This document shows positions 32,309-41,186 of a stretch of 64,000 nt of DNA, one piece after another. The stretch comes from CAJXVY01 sp031580995 (GTDB lineage Bacteria; Actinomycetota; Actinomycetes; Actinomycetales; Microbacteriaceae), in the NCBI GenBank assembly GCA_031580995.1, contig JAVLCC010000001.1:1-64000 (forward strand), written 5' to 3'. A model generated the notes under the pieces. That model did not search any database and had not been told where the DNA came from. It was given only the letters and a program-made list of their open reading frames with translations. The first letter of the stretch is position 1. The number at the start of each line of letters is the position of its first letter. Made by a program: the position numbers and the translations under genes.

Positions 32309-33633
32309 TGGGTCAGCTGGTCATCAACGGGGGCAAGCCACTCAATGGCAGAATTGAGTTGCGAGGCGCCAAGAATTTGGTGACCAAGGCAATGGTCGCC
32401 TCGTTATTGGCAGATAGCCCCAGTGTCTTAAAAGATGTTCCTCACATCAGAGATGTTGAGGTTGTTTCTGGTCTTCTAAATCTTCACGGTGTTGATGTTT
32501 CGCATGATGATGATGGCGTGATGAGGCTTGACCCAAGTGGCGTGAAGCAAGCTCGAGTTGTTGACATTGACGCCCATGCAGGCTCATCCAGAATTCCCAT
32601 TTTGTTTTGCGGTCCGCTTCTGCATCAGCTTGGCGAGGCATTCATTCCTCAACTCGGTGGGTGCCAAATAGGCGATCGACCAATTGATTTCCACCTCGAT
32701 GTTCTAAGGGCTTTTGGTGCCACAGTCGAAAAACAAATTGATGGAATTCGTCTCAGTGCACCAGATGGACTGACCGGAACCAAGATTGAGCTTCCCTACC
32801 CAAGTGTTGGAGCAACCGAACAGGTGTTGCTAAGCGCGACCAGAGCCAAGGGAATCACTGAACTCAGTGGTGCAGCAGTGGAGCCAGAGATTATTGACCT
32901 GATTGCAATTTTGCAAAAAATGGGAGCAATCATCTCTGTTGATACTGACCGAGTCATTCGCATTGAAGGTGTTGAGCGAATGGATGGATTTAGCCACCGT
33001 GCGCTGTTTGATCGAAACGAAGCGGCCAGCTGGGCAGCAGCAGCATTGGCAACCGGCGGGGATATTTTTGTAGCTGGGGCAGAGCAGACAAAGATGACCA
33101 CGTTTCTAAACGTTTTTAGAAAAATTGGTGGTGCTTTCGATATCGAAGATGATGGCATACGTTTTTTCCACCCCGGTGGTGAGCTCAAGCCCGTGGTCAT
33201 CGAGACAGACGTTCACCCAGGGTTTATGACCGATTGGCAGCAGCCACTGGTTGTCGCTCTGTCGCAGGCTAAGGGTTTATCGATTGTTCATGAAACTGTT
33301 TATGAAAACAGGTTTGGCTTCACCGATGCCTTGCGCAAAATGGGTGCGGAAATTCAGATTTACAGAGAATGTTTGGGCGGGCATCCATGCCGATTTGGAA
33401 GGAGAAACTTCTATCACTCGGCGGTAATAAGTGGGCCTGCAAAACTAACTGGAGCCGACATCACGGTGCCAGATCTAAGGGGTGGATTCTCACACGTTGT
33501 TGCAGCTTTGGCGGCTGAAGGCAAGTCAACTGTTTCAAATATTGAACTTATTAGTCGCGGATACGAACACTTCTTAGACAAACTAACAGCCCTGGGGGCC
33601 GACTATAAGGTCACAGAAGATGTCAGAGCGTGA
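32308..33633 (+). CDS. murA: UDP-N-acetylglucosamine 1-carboxyvinyltransferase
   Basis: A 441-residue enolpyruvyl transferase that transfers phosphoenolpyruvate to UDP-GlcNAc, the first committed step of peptidoglycan synthesis. The catalytic cysteine is kept (Cys119 in LGGCQIGDRP), so the enzyme should be fosfomycin-type sensitive rather than the Asp variant. The N-terminal PLNGRIELRGAKN and ATP-independent two-domain fold are full length. The ATG at 32308 follows AAAGGAG. Confidence 0.96.
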   Translation: MGQLVINGGKPLNGRIELRGAKNLVTKAMVASLLADSPSVLKDVPHIRDVEVVSGLLNLHGVDVSHDDDGVMRLDPSGVKQARVVDIDAHAGSSRIPILFCGPLLHQLGEAFIPQLGGCQIGDRPIDFHLDVLRAFGATVEKQIDGIRLSAPDGLTGTKIELPYPSVGATEQVLLSATRAKGITELSGAAVEPEIIDLIAILQKMGAIISVDTDRVIRIEGVERMDGFSHRALFDRNEAASWAAAALATGGDIFVAGAEQTKMTTFLNVFRKIGGAFDIEDDGIRFFHPGGELKPVVIETDVHPGFMTDWQQPLVVALSQAKGLSIVHETVYENRFGFTDALRKMGAEIQIYRECLGGHPCRFGRRNFYHSAVISGPAKLTGADITVPDLRGGFSHVVAALAAEGKSTVSNIELISRGYEHFLDKLTALGADYKVTEDVRA

Positions 33634-34396
33634 ACATAAACTCCCACCGATTCCCAAAAACAGGGAAATAAGCGTAGCTTTATGGCTGGTTGCTTTGATT
33701 CTCGCCCCACTTTTTAGATTATTTTTCAAAACTGTTCCAAAGGGAATGGAGAATCTTCCGACCAAAGGTGCCTACATCTTGGTCAGCAATCACACAAGCT
33801 ACGCTGACCCACTTGCAATGGCCTATTTCATTTATGTCCAACTGAAAAGAGCTCCACACTTTCTTGCCAAGGAAAGTTTGTTCAGGATTCCAATCTTTGG
33901 AAGTTGGTTGCCTCATTTGGGTCAGGTTCCGATTTATAGACAGGGTAGGTCAAATCAGGATTCGCTATCTGCTGCAAAGGCATACCTGGAAGCGGGTCAC
34001 ACAATCATCATGTTTCCCGAGGGAACACTTACGAGAGACCCTGACTATTGGCCCATGCGGGGAAGATCTGGTGCTATTCGCTTAGCTATAGAAAGTGGAG
34101 TGCCTGTTTATCCTGTGGCCCACCACGGAGTTGAAAAGGTTCTACCCAGATACAGTAAAAAATTTAGACCCTCACCTTTCAAAAAAGTAGCCATTCAGGT
34201 TGGTGAGCAGATTGACCTGAGCGCCTATAAACCAACTGACCCCCCTGCAAAAATGGCAGAGGCCACAGAAGTTGTAATGAAGGCGATAACCGAGCAGTTG
34301 CAAAAAATTAGACCAGGCACTCCTCCCAAAAAAAGATGGGATCCAAAACAAAGTGGGCAGGCAGCCTATGGGAACTACCGGAAGAAGCAGAATTGA
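33620..34396 (+). CDS. plsC: 1-acylglycerol-3-phosphate acyltransferase
   Basis: A 258-residue membrane-associated acyltransferase of phospholipid synthesis. The catalytic HX4D motif is NHTSYAD (His58, Asp63), followed by PIYRQG, the FPEGT block and PVYPVAHHG. One N-terminal hydrophobic helix (residues 18-36) anchors it. It overlaps murA by 14 bp and gpsA by 4 bp; gpsA makes the glycerol-3-phosphate backbone for the same pathway. A lysine-rich tail follows the catalytic domain. Confidence 0.93.
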   Translation: MSEREHKLPPIPKNREISVALWLVALILAPLFRLFFKTVPKGMENLPTKGAYILVSNHTSYADPLAMAYFIYVQLKRAPHFLAKESLFRIPIFGSWLPHLGQVPIYRQGRSNQDSLSAAKAYLEAGHTIIMFPEGTLTRDPDYWPMRGRSGAIRLAIESGVPVYPVAHHGVEKVLPRYSKKFRPSPFKKVAIQVGEQIDLSAYKPTDPPAKMAEATEVVMKAITEQLQKIRPGTPPKKRWDPKQSGQAAYGNYRKKQN

Positions 34397-35388
34397 AATT
34401 AGCAGTTATTGGAGCCGGTAGCTGGGGAACAACCTATGCAAAGATTTTGGCCGACAGCAACAATGAAGTCAGTCTTTATTCAAGAAGAGCTGATCTCGCT
34501 GAAGAGATAAATCTTCACCGAAGAAATTCCGATTACCTGCCGGGAATCTCACTTCCGGATCAAATCATTGCCACAGACGATCTTGGAAGTGCTCTAGAGG
34601 GAGCCGAGCAGATTTATCTGGCAATACCTTCAAACACACTTAGAGGCTTTCTGGAGCAATCCAAAGACATGTTTGGAGATGCTTTGGTTGTCAGTTTGAT
34701 GAAGGGTTTGGAATCACAGTCCCAACAGCGAATGAGCGAATTAATTCGACAGGTTGCGGGGGTGGATCTAAATCAAATTGTGGTTGTCAGTGGTCCAAAC
34801 CTGGCTTTAGAGATTGCTCAGGGTCAGCCTGCTGCAAGTGTCGCAGCTTGTTCAAACATTGAAAATGCGATGGCCGTGGCAAGAGCATCTTCGAATGAAT
34901 ATTTCACAGTGTTTGCAAATGAAGATGTCATTGGCACGGAGCTGGGTGGGGTATTGAAAAACCTGATTGCGCTGGCACTTGGGATTGTCAGCGGTGTTGG
35001 TCACGGTCAAAACACCACGGCCAGCATCCTCACTCGAGGCTTGAGTGAGATAACAAGATTTGCCGTTGAATTGGGTGCGAGAAGAAAAACAATGTATGGT
35101 CTGGCAGGACTGGGTGATTTGGTCGCAACGGGAGAATCGAATTTGAGTAGAAACCACAGAGCTGGTGAGATGTTGGGTAAAGGTTATTCAAAAAGAGAAG
35201 TGTTGAAGTTGATGCGACAAACCGCCGAAGGCCTCTCATCGGTCGAACCGGTATTGGCCCTGGCTCGAGAGAAGGGGTTATCTCTTCCCATAATCGAGCA
35301 ACTCTCGCAGGTGATTGACGGGCAGCTTCCCGTTGCAGAATTTGGTAATCAACTAACCCATGAAACCGAAGAGGCGGAAATCGAGTGA
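34393..35388 (+). CDS. gpsA: NAD(P)-dependent glycerol-3-phosphate dehydrogenase
   Basis: A 331-residue dehydrogenase making sn-glycerol-3-phosphate for phospholipids. The Rossmann motif VIGAGSWGTTYAKIL opens the protein; the catalytic lysine region GVLKNLIALALGI and the GLAGLGDLVATGES block are present. The start is TTG at 34393 in a TTGA overlap with the plsC stop, with GGAAGAAG upstream; a frame opening at 34336 would add residues before the Rossmann strand. Confidence 0.95.
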   Translation: MKLAVIGAGSWGTTYAKILADSNNEVSLYSRRADLAEEINLHRRNSDYLPGISLPDQIIATDDLGSALEGAEQIYLAIPSNTLRGFLEQSKDMFGDALVVSLMKGLESQSQQRMSELIRQVAGVDLNQIVVVSGPNLALEIAQGQPAASVAACSNIENAMAVARASSNEYFTVFANEDVIGTELGGVLKNLIALALGIVSGVGHGQNTTASILTRGLSEITRFAVELGARRKTMYGLAGLGDLVATGESNLSRNHRAGEMLGKGYSKREVLKLMRQTAEGLSSVEPVLALAREKGLSLPIIEQLSQVIDGQLPVAEFGNQLTHETEEAEIE

Positions 35389-36434
35389 GAGTTTTAGTTA
35401 TCTGCGGTGGGGAGTCTTCCGAGCATAGTGTTTCACTTGTCACCACCAAGGCTGTTTTGGAATCAATTGACCCAGAACATGAGGTAGTACTGGTGGGCAT
35501 AACGCCTGAGGGAAAACACATTCTGCTCCCAGAAATCGAGGATTGGAAGCTAGCTGATTCCCCGAAGCTCGAGGATAACGACCTTGAAATATTCTGGCCC
35601 TTTGGTGGCGGTGAATTAGCTTATTTTGAATATCGGGAGCTGATCCCAATTGGCGAGATAGATGTTTGTCTTCCACTGCTGCATGGTGAAAACGGTGAAG
35701 ACGGATCCATCCAAGGACTATTGCAACTTTGTCATATTCCTTATATCGGTAATGGAATTTCTGCCAGTGCTGTTGCTATGGATAAACAACTCACCAAATC
35801 CCTTGCCAGAGAGCAAGGGATTAAGGTCACCGAAGATATTTTGATTGATCACAATGAGTTCATGGATGACCCGGAGACAACTTTTCAAAACCTAAGCCAG
35901 CAGGTTAGCTATCCGGTTGTTGTGAAGCCCGTGAAAAGCGGTTCAAGTGTTGGTGTCAGTGTCGCTGAGAACAACCAACAGTTATTGCAGGCTGTGAAAA
36001 ACGCATTTGAGCAAGACAAGCGAGTTTTAGTCGAACCAAGGCTGATCGGCAGAGAGTTGGAAATAGCTGTTTTAGAGGATCTCAATGGAGAGCTACTAAC
36101 CTCGGCGGCTGGTGAAATAACCGTTGGCGGGGGTGGTATTTATGACTATCAGGCCAAGTATCTAAGTGATGCCGCGCAACTGACGGTTCCTGCAGCACTC
36201 ACCCCAGAGCAGCTTGCAACTGCTCAACAGCTAGCAAAAAAAGCCTTCAAGACACTTGGATGCGCTGGCTTGGCAAGGGTTGATTTTTTCCTCACCGATG
36301 AGGGTTGGGTGCTCAGCGAGGTAAACACCATGCCTGGGTTTACACCGATTTCTATGTATCCAAAGCTGTGGAAAGATTCGGGGACTGATTACCCAGAATT
36401 GATTGCCAAGCTAATTGAACTTGCTATTCGATAA
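35385..36434 (+). CDS. ddl: D-alanine--D-alanine ligase
   Basis: A 349-residue ATP-grasp ligase making the D-Ala-D-Ala dipeptide of peptidoglycan. Visible elements are VICGGESSEHSVSLVTTKAV, the ATP-binding VKPVKSGSSVGVSVA, and the metal-binding end EVNTMPGFTPISMYP. The GTG start overlaps the gpsA stop by 4 bp. It overlaps the converging DUF3515 gene by 11 bp. Confidence 0.96.
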   Translation: MRVLVICGGESSEHSVSLVTTKAVLESIDPEHEVVLVGITPEGKHILLPEIEDWKLADSPKLEDNDLEIFWPFGGGELAYFEYRELIPIGEIDVCLPLLHGENGEDGSIQGLLQLCHIPYIGNGISASAVAMDKQLTKSLAREQGIKVTEDILIDHNEFMDDPETTFQNLSQQVSYPVVVKPVKSGSSVGVSVAENNQQLLQAVKNAFEQDKRVLVEPRLIGRELEIAVLEDLNGELLTSAAGEITVGGGGIYDYQAKYLSDAAQLTVPAALTPEQLATAQQLAKKAFKTLGCAGLARVDFFLTDEGWVLSEVNTMPGFTPISMYPKLWKDSGTDYPELIAKLIELAIR

Positions 36435-36861
36435 CAGTGCAGAATTTAGTGGCGGGCATCGCTGACACTGCGGGTGCCAATTCTTCCAAGGTTGTAATTC
36501 CGCTGGCTTGATCTGCATCAACGATTACCTCAGTTGCGGGGGAGCGACCAAAGGTGACAAATCTGAAACTCGGAGCCTGCGAGTCATCAACCAACCAATC
36601 AACTCCACCAGCTGTCACGCAGGGAAGCACTGAGGCTTCAACCGGCTCCAGTCCGCATCTGTAGATGATTGCAGTCGGGTCTCCCCAAGCAGCTGTCGCT
36701 TGAGCGTTTGTGTATTTTTTATCGTGCGGACCGATTTCATCTGGAACCCTGACTGAAATTTCAGCACAGGCAGGGTCATTTGCGTTCTCAGCCGCCTCTA
36801 ATGAAACAAGTGGGGTGCAGGCTGTAAGAAACAATATTGGCAGTAGAAGCAAAATTTTCAT
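36424..36861 (-). CDS. DUF3515-family lipoprotein
   Basis: A 145-residue exported lipoprotein: signal with lipobox LTAC (Cys15), then an extracytoplasmic domain with four further cysteines (C32, C69, C80 and C141) that could form disulfides, and the family motif AAWGDPTAIIYRCG. DUF3515 has no known function, but this gene lies between ddl and thiL in many actinobacteria, which fits here exactly. Confidence 0.88.
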   Translation of the reverse strand: MKILLLLPILFLTACTPLVSLEAAENANDPACAEISVRVPDEIGPHDKKYTNAQATAAWGDPTAIIYRCGLEPVEASVLPCVTAGGVDWLVDDSQAPSFRFVTFGRSPATEVIVDADQASGITTLEELAPAVSAMPATKFCTVIE

Positions 36862-36885
36862 CTCAAACAGGTTACCTTTGAATGC

Positions 36886-37851
36886 GTGTCAACTATCTAT
36901 CAATTAGGTGAAAAGCAATCACTGAAGCTTGCCCTGGCTGGTCTCAGGGGAACTGAATTTGCGTTATTGGGAAGTGGTGATGATGCCGCGCTTCTGAAAG
37001 CCAATAGCAACAGCTATCTGGTTAGCACAGACACCATGATTGAAAATCATGATTTTCGCCTCGATTTCTCACAAGCATTCGATCTTGGTTGGAAAGCAAT
37101 TGCGAGCAATTACTCTGATATCGCCGCCATGGGCGGAGTGCCAACAGCAGCGGTTGTTGCTATGAGTGTCCCAAAAGACACAGAAATTCAATGGCTGGTT
37201 GAATTCGTGGAGGGCCTGCAAGCGGCAGCGGATTCACTGGCTTTGGGGTCTGGAATCGTCGGAGGCGATCTGGCCACCGCCAACCAGAGCTTTATCTCGG
37301 TGACCGCCTTTGGTGATTTAGATGGCCTACAACCAGTCACCAGATCCGGGGCAAAAGCAGGAGATGGAGTTTTTGTTGCTGGCACCTTGGGAAAAGCCGC
37401 CGCAGGACTAGAGCTTTTGCAATTCCCAGACCCGCAGTTCGCCAGAAGCTATGACGAGTTTGTGAATATTCAACTTCGACCACAACCCCCAATTGAGTTA
37501 GGTCGGCTGGCCAATCAACATAATGCAAGCGCAATGATGGATATAAGCGATGGCCTCTCATCCGATGCTTATCGCTTGGCAGAGGCCAGTGGGGTTTCAA
37601 TTGATATCGATTCATCTAGCTTGTTGGGTTTCCAAGCGGTGTTGGAGCAGGCCGCTTTGAGTATTGAGGCAGATACTTTGGCTTGGGTATTGCACGGGGG
37701 AGAGGATCATTCGCTACTGGTTACTTTTCCCCAAGAAGCCGAGATTCCCAGAGGTTTCAAAAAAATTGGAACTTGTCAACCGCTAAGCGAACCATTGCTA
37801 CTGGATGGAAACCCAATAAGCCCCAAGGGTTGGGATTCGGTAAAGGGTTAG
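36886..37851 (+). CDS. thiL: thiamine-monophosphate kinase
   Basis: A 321-residue kinase forming thiamine diphosphate, the cofactor of IlvB. The metal-binding segments GSGDDAALL and VSTDTMIENHDFRLD, the ATP region GVFVAGTLGKAAAGL and the MMDISDGLSSDAYRLAE motif are complete. GTG start at 36886. No thiamine-pyrophosphate riboswitch is visible in the 24-bp intergenic region. Confidence 0.95.
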   Translation: MSTIYQLGEKQSLKLALAGLRGTEFALLGSGDDAALLKANSNSYLVSTDTMIENHDFRLDFSQAFDLGWKAIASNYSDIAAMGGVPTAAVVAMSVPKDTEIQWLVEFVEGLQAAADSLALGSGIVGGDLATANQSFISVTAFGDLDGLQPVTRSGAKAGDGVFVAGTLGKAAAGLELLQFPDPQFARSYDEFVNIQLRPQPPIELGRLANQHNASAMMDISDGLSSDAYRLAEASGVSIDIDSSSLLGFQAVLEQAALSIEADTLAWVLHGGEDHSLLVTFPQEAEIPRGFKKIGTCQPLSEPLLLDGNPISPKGWDSVKG

Positions 37852-37861
37852 CCGAATGCGT

Positions 37862-38818
37862 CTAGTGAAGAAGACTGTTTAGGGTGACCCCGGCACCTTC
37901 TCTAGGCAAAGCTTCGACTGAACCCGAAATCGAATTTCTTCTAAAGAGCAAATTGTCTTTTCCACTCAGTTCACTGGCCTTGATTTCTTGTTTTCCATCT
38001 TCTGCAATCAGTGTCAGCTTTGTGCCAGCTGTTAGATAAAGACCTGCTTCTAATACGCAGTCATCACCCAGAGAGATTCCCAGTCCACTGTTGGCGCCCA
38101 ATAAACTTCTTTGTCCGATAGATATCTTGTGCTTGCCACCACCGCTTAGGGTGCCCATGATTGAAGCTCCACCGCCGATGTCACTTCCATCGCCAACTAC
38201 TACTCCCTGAGAAATTCTTCCCTCAACCATGGAAGAACCCAAAGTGCCGGCGTTGAAGTTTATAAACCCCTCGTGCATCACCACGGTGCCAGCTGCTAGG
38301 TGTGCACCAAGTCTGATTCTGGAGGCGTCTCCGATTCGAACCTTCTCAGGTGTTACGTAATCAACCATTCTTGGAAATTTATCCATGTTGATTACAAAAA
38401 CACCCTCTTTTCTAAACTCTGCAATTTTTTGTGAATAGACCTCTTGGTTGACTGGTCCACGGTTGGTGAAAACAACATTTGCAAGATTGCCAAATAGACC
38501 TTCAAGGTTGATGCTGTTTGGCTTGACCAAGCAGTGCGAGAGCAGGTGCAGTCTTAGGTATGCATCAGAAACACTGGTTACCGGCAGGGTGAGATCAATT
38601 TCAGTTCTTATTGGCCTTGTGATGACCTCCCGAAGTTTGTCCTCATAAGCCATTCCCTCAATTGAGGCCGGTGCGAACCACTGGCTGTCATCAGCCGGAG
38701 CGGAACCAAGCTGCGGCTGTGGGTACCAGGTATCCAGTATTTCGCCATTGGAATCAAAACTTGCAAGGCCATGGCCCCAGGCCATCGAATCAATGTAATC
38801 ACTAGTCATAACTGCCAT
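37862..38818 (-). CDS. dapD: tetrahydrodipicolinate N-succinyltransferase
   Basis: A 318-residue hexapeptide-repeat transferase of the actinobacterial DapD type, acting in the succinylase branch of lysine and diaminopimelate synthesis. The left-handed helix is seen in repeats such as GDASRIRLGAHLAAGTVVM and ISQGVVVGDGSDIGGGASIM. The longer N-terminal domain is that of the actinobacterial type. It is divergent from dapE, the next-but-one enzyme of the pathway, across 25 bp. Confidence 0.95.
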   Translation of the reverse strand: MAVMTSDYIDSMAWGHGLASFDSNGEILDTWYPQPQLGSAPADDSQWFAPASIEGMAYEDKLREVITRPIRTEIDLTLPVTSVSDAYLRLHLLSHCLVKPNSINLEGLFGNLANVVFTNRGPVNQEVYSQKIAEFRKEGVFVINMDKFPRMVDYVTPEKVRIGDASRIRLGAHLAAGTVVMHEGFINFNAGTLGSSMVEGRISQGVVVGDGSDIGGGASIMGTLSGGGKHKISIGQRSLLGANSGLGISLGDDCVLEAGLYLTAGTKLTLIAEDGKQEIKASELSGKDNLLFRRNSISGSVEALPREGAGVTLNSLLH

Positions 38819-38843
38819 AACTTTACAGGCTACGCTTTATTTC

Positions 38844-39917
38844 ATGAACTCAATCGACCTCAGTAAATCGCTTGCGGAGCTAACCATTGATGTTTGCAAC
38901 ATCGAAAGTGTCAGTGGCAATGAAAAAACTCTTGCCGATTTGGTTGAGAATTCTCTGGATTTTGCCCACCTCGAAGTTATCCGCGATGGCAATGCAGTGA
39001 TTGCCAAGACCAACCTCGGAAGAAATAAAAGAATCATTCTGGCTGGGCATTTAGACACGGTTCCAGTGGCTGAGAATCTGCCCGCAAAACTTATGCACTT
39101 TGAGCGCGAGCAAGTTGTTTGGGGCAGGGGTTCGGTGGACATGAAGGGTGGGGTTGCAGTCTTTTTGAAATTGGCCTCAGAGCTAGTGAACCCCAAATAT
39201 GACCTGACCTATATTTTTTATGATCAAGAAGAAGTCGAAAGCGAAAAAAACGGCCTGGGTCGAATAGCTAAAAATCACCCTGACCTGCTCAATGGAGATT
39301 TCGCAATTCTGGGAGAGCCAAGTAGCGCTCAGCTAGAGGGTGGATGCAACGGAACACTTCGCATTCAGATATCGACCAAAGGTCAAAAAGCGCACTCAGC
39401 AAGGCCTTGGATGGGCTCTAACGCCATTCACTCCATGGCAGAGGTGTTGAACCGTCTGAATGCTTATGTCCCCGCAGAGCTCAATGTTGATGGTTTGGTA
39501 TATCGAGAGAGTTTGAATGCGGTTGGCATATCCGGAGGTGTTGCCAATAATGTCATCCCCGATTGGGCAACCGTTACCGTCAATTACAGGTTCGCTCCGG
39601 ATAAAACTACTAAGCAGGCTATCGAGTATTTAGAGAATTACTTTAGAGGCTTTTCGTTTATCGTTACCGATCAGGCAGCAGCTGCGAGACCGGGCTTGGA
39701 TTTGCCTGAGGTGCAAGAGTTTATTGAGGTTTTAGGAGTCCAGCCAAGGGCTAAATACGGTTGGACCGATGTTGCAAGATTTAGTGAACTTGGAATTCCT
39801 GCGGTGAATTTTGGACCAGGAAATCCATCCAAGGCTCACGCCGATGACGAATCCGTCCCGGTTGGTCATTTGCTGGATTGCCATCAAGCTTTGAGCCGCT
39901 GGCTCAGCCGGGGTTAA
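38844..39917 (+). CDS. dapE: succinyl-diaminopimelate desuccinylase
   Basis: A 357-residue M20-family zinc hydrolase releasing LL-diaminopimelate. Zinc ligands and base are in LAGHLDTVPV, GRGSVDMKGG and YDQEEVESEKNG, with a final ligand near FGPGNPSKAHADDE. The dimerisation domain sits between. The divergent dapD makes its precursor pathway. Confidence 0.94.
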   Translation: MNSIDLSKSLAELTIDVCNIESVSGNEKTLADLVENSLDFAHLEVIRDGNAVIAKTNLGRNKRIILAGHLDTVPVAENLPAKLMHFEREQVVWGRGSVDMKGGVAVFLKLASELVNPKYDLTYIFYDQEEVESEKNGLGRIAKNHPDLLNGDFAILGEPSSAQLEGGCNGTLRIQISTKGQKAHSARPWMGSNAIHSMAEVLNRLNAYVPAELNVDGLVYRESLNAVGISGGVANNVIPDWATVTVNYRFAPDKTTKQAIEYLENYFRGFSFIVTDQAAAARPGLDLPEVQEFIEVLGVQPRAKYGWTDVARFSELGIPAVNFGPGNPSKAHADDESVPVGHLLDCHQALSRWLSRG

Positions 39918-39973
39918 CTTCTGAGCCTAAAGGTGGGATAATAGAAGATTGTTGCAACAATAAGGAGTTTTTC

Positions 39974-40147
39974 ATGGCAGCGATGAAACCACGCACAGGC
40001 GACGGTCCAATGGAAGCCGAACGCGAGCCCAGAGGACTTATCGTTTTGCGTGTTCCGCTGGAGGGCGGGGGACGTTTGGTGGTCTCCGTAAACGAGGAAG
40101 AGGCTAAAAGCTTGCACGAAGTTTTAGAAGGCGTGCTTAAGAAATAG
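39974..40147 (+). CDS. DUF3117 protein
   Basis: A 57-residue actinobacteria-restricted protein; the hallmark MAAMKPRTGDGPMEAE and VPLEGGGRLVVSV match the DUF3117 family, whose function is unknown. The ATG at 39974 has TAAGGAG at ideal spacing. It is cytosolic and follows dapE by 56 bp. Confidence 0.93.
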   Translation: MAAMKPRTGDGPMEAEREPRGLIVLRVPLEGGGRLVVSVNEEEAKSLHEVLEGVLKK

Positions 40148-40772
40148 ACCTCTTGCTCGCTAGCAGCAACCCATCTCCAACCATTGACAGTGTCGATAAG
40201 AAGCTATCGCTATCCCTGAAAGAACGCACCGCCGATCGGAAATTGGCTGTTGCTTCATCTCGAATTGCCGGATCTGGAACTCTGTCTCTAAACATCGCGT
40301 GAGCGAATGCGACTACGCCTCCCGGCCTTAGAAGTCTCGATGCCGAATGCAGGTGGTCATCGATATCCTTATCCTCAGCATCTATGAAAACTAAGTCGTA
40401 GGCGGCATCGGCCATATTCGCCATAACTCGGTGAGCGTCACCAGAGATAGCTCTTATTCGAGAAGAGTCCAATCCAGCTTCAGAAAATGTTTGCTTGGCA
40501 ACATTTTGATATTCAGGCTCGGAGTCGATTGTTGTCAGGATTAGTTTTTCACTACCTTCCAATAACCACAAAGAGCTGACTCCCGCACCGGTGCCCGCCT
40601 CCACTGCCGTTTTTGCACCGATGGCACTTACTATGAAAGCAAGCTGCGCACCGGTTGCTGGTGTAATGGTTTCAACACCGAGCTGTTCGGCACGAAAACG
40701 TGCCTGCTTGATGTGTTCTGGCTCAGTTGCGAAATCCTCTGCAAACTTCCAGCTGGAGACTTTATCGATCAT
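40137..40772 (-). CDS. SAM-dependent O-methyltransferase (Rv1220c-like)
   Basis: A 211-residue class I O-methyltransferase related to the catechol/caffeoyl-CoA type. SAM motif I is AVEAGTGAGVSSLWL, the acidic strand end ILTTIDSEPEY and the metal-binding loop DLVFIDAEDKD are visible. The substrate is unknown. It is divergent from tatB, as Rv1220c is near tatB in M. tuberculosis. Confidence 0.88.
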   Translation of the reverse strand: MIDKVSSWKFAEDFATEPEHIKQARFRAEQLGVETITPATGAQLAFIVSAIGAKTAVEAGTGAGVSSLWLLEGSEKLILTTIDSEPEYQNVAKQTFSEAGLDSSRIRAISGDAHRVMANMADAAYDLVFIDAEDKDIDDHLHSASRLLRPGGVVAFAHAMFRDRVPDPAIRDEATANFRSAVRSFRDSDSFLSTLSMVGDGLLLASKRSIS

Positions 40773-40832
40773 GGTTTGATAAGCATAATTGGCAAAGCTG
40801 AAAAACTTCGCTTTGAGTTATACCCTAGAGCT

Positions 40833-41186
40833 ATGTTTGGTCTAAGCGGCGAGAAATTACTTTTGATTGGTTTGATTGCCGTATTTGTTTTGGGCCCGGA
40901 AAGACTTCCTGTTTACGCTCAACGTTTTGCCCAGTGGATCAAGCGCACCAAGGTTTGGCTTGATGGGGCACAAGATAGGGCTAAAGAGGAGCTTGGCGAG
41001 GATTTTCAAGATGTTGACTGGAAAAAAATGGACCCCAGGCAATATGACCCTAGAAGAATTATTCGTGACGCACTAAGTGATGCGCCAGCACCCGCTGCCA
41101 CAGCAGCAGTTACCGCAACAGAGATTCAAAAACCCAGCAGATTAGAGGCGGGCGAGATGCCACCTTTTGATGCTGAGGCCACTTAG
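40833..41186 (+). CDS. tatB: Sec-independent translocase subunit TatB
   Basis: A 117-residue single-span Tat component that receives twin-arginine substrates. The short N-terminal helix (KLLLIGLIAVFVLGPERLP) with its GPERLP hinge and the following amphipathic helix QRFAQWIKRTKVWL define TatB. The ATG at 40833 starts the usual MFG; upstream in-frame codons encode no family sequence. It overlaps the converging aldehyde dehydrogenase stop by 4 bp. Confidence 0.9.
   Translation: MFGLSGEKLLLIGLIAVFVLGPERLPVYAQRFAQWIKRTKVWLDGAQDRAKEELGEDFQDVDWKKMDPRQYDPRRIIRDALSDAPAPAATAAVTATEIQKPSRLEAGEMPPFDAEAT

Noticed and set aside
36862..36885. Possible thiamine riboswitch before thiL
   Set aside because: Only 24 bp separate the divergent genes; no riboswitch can fit.
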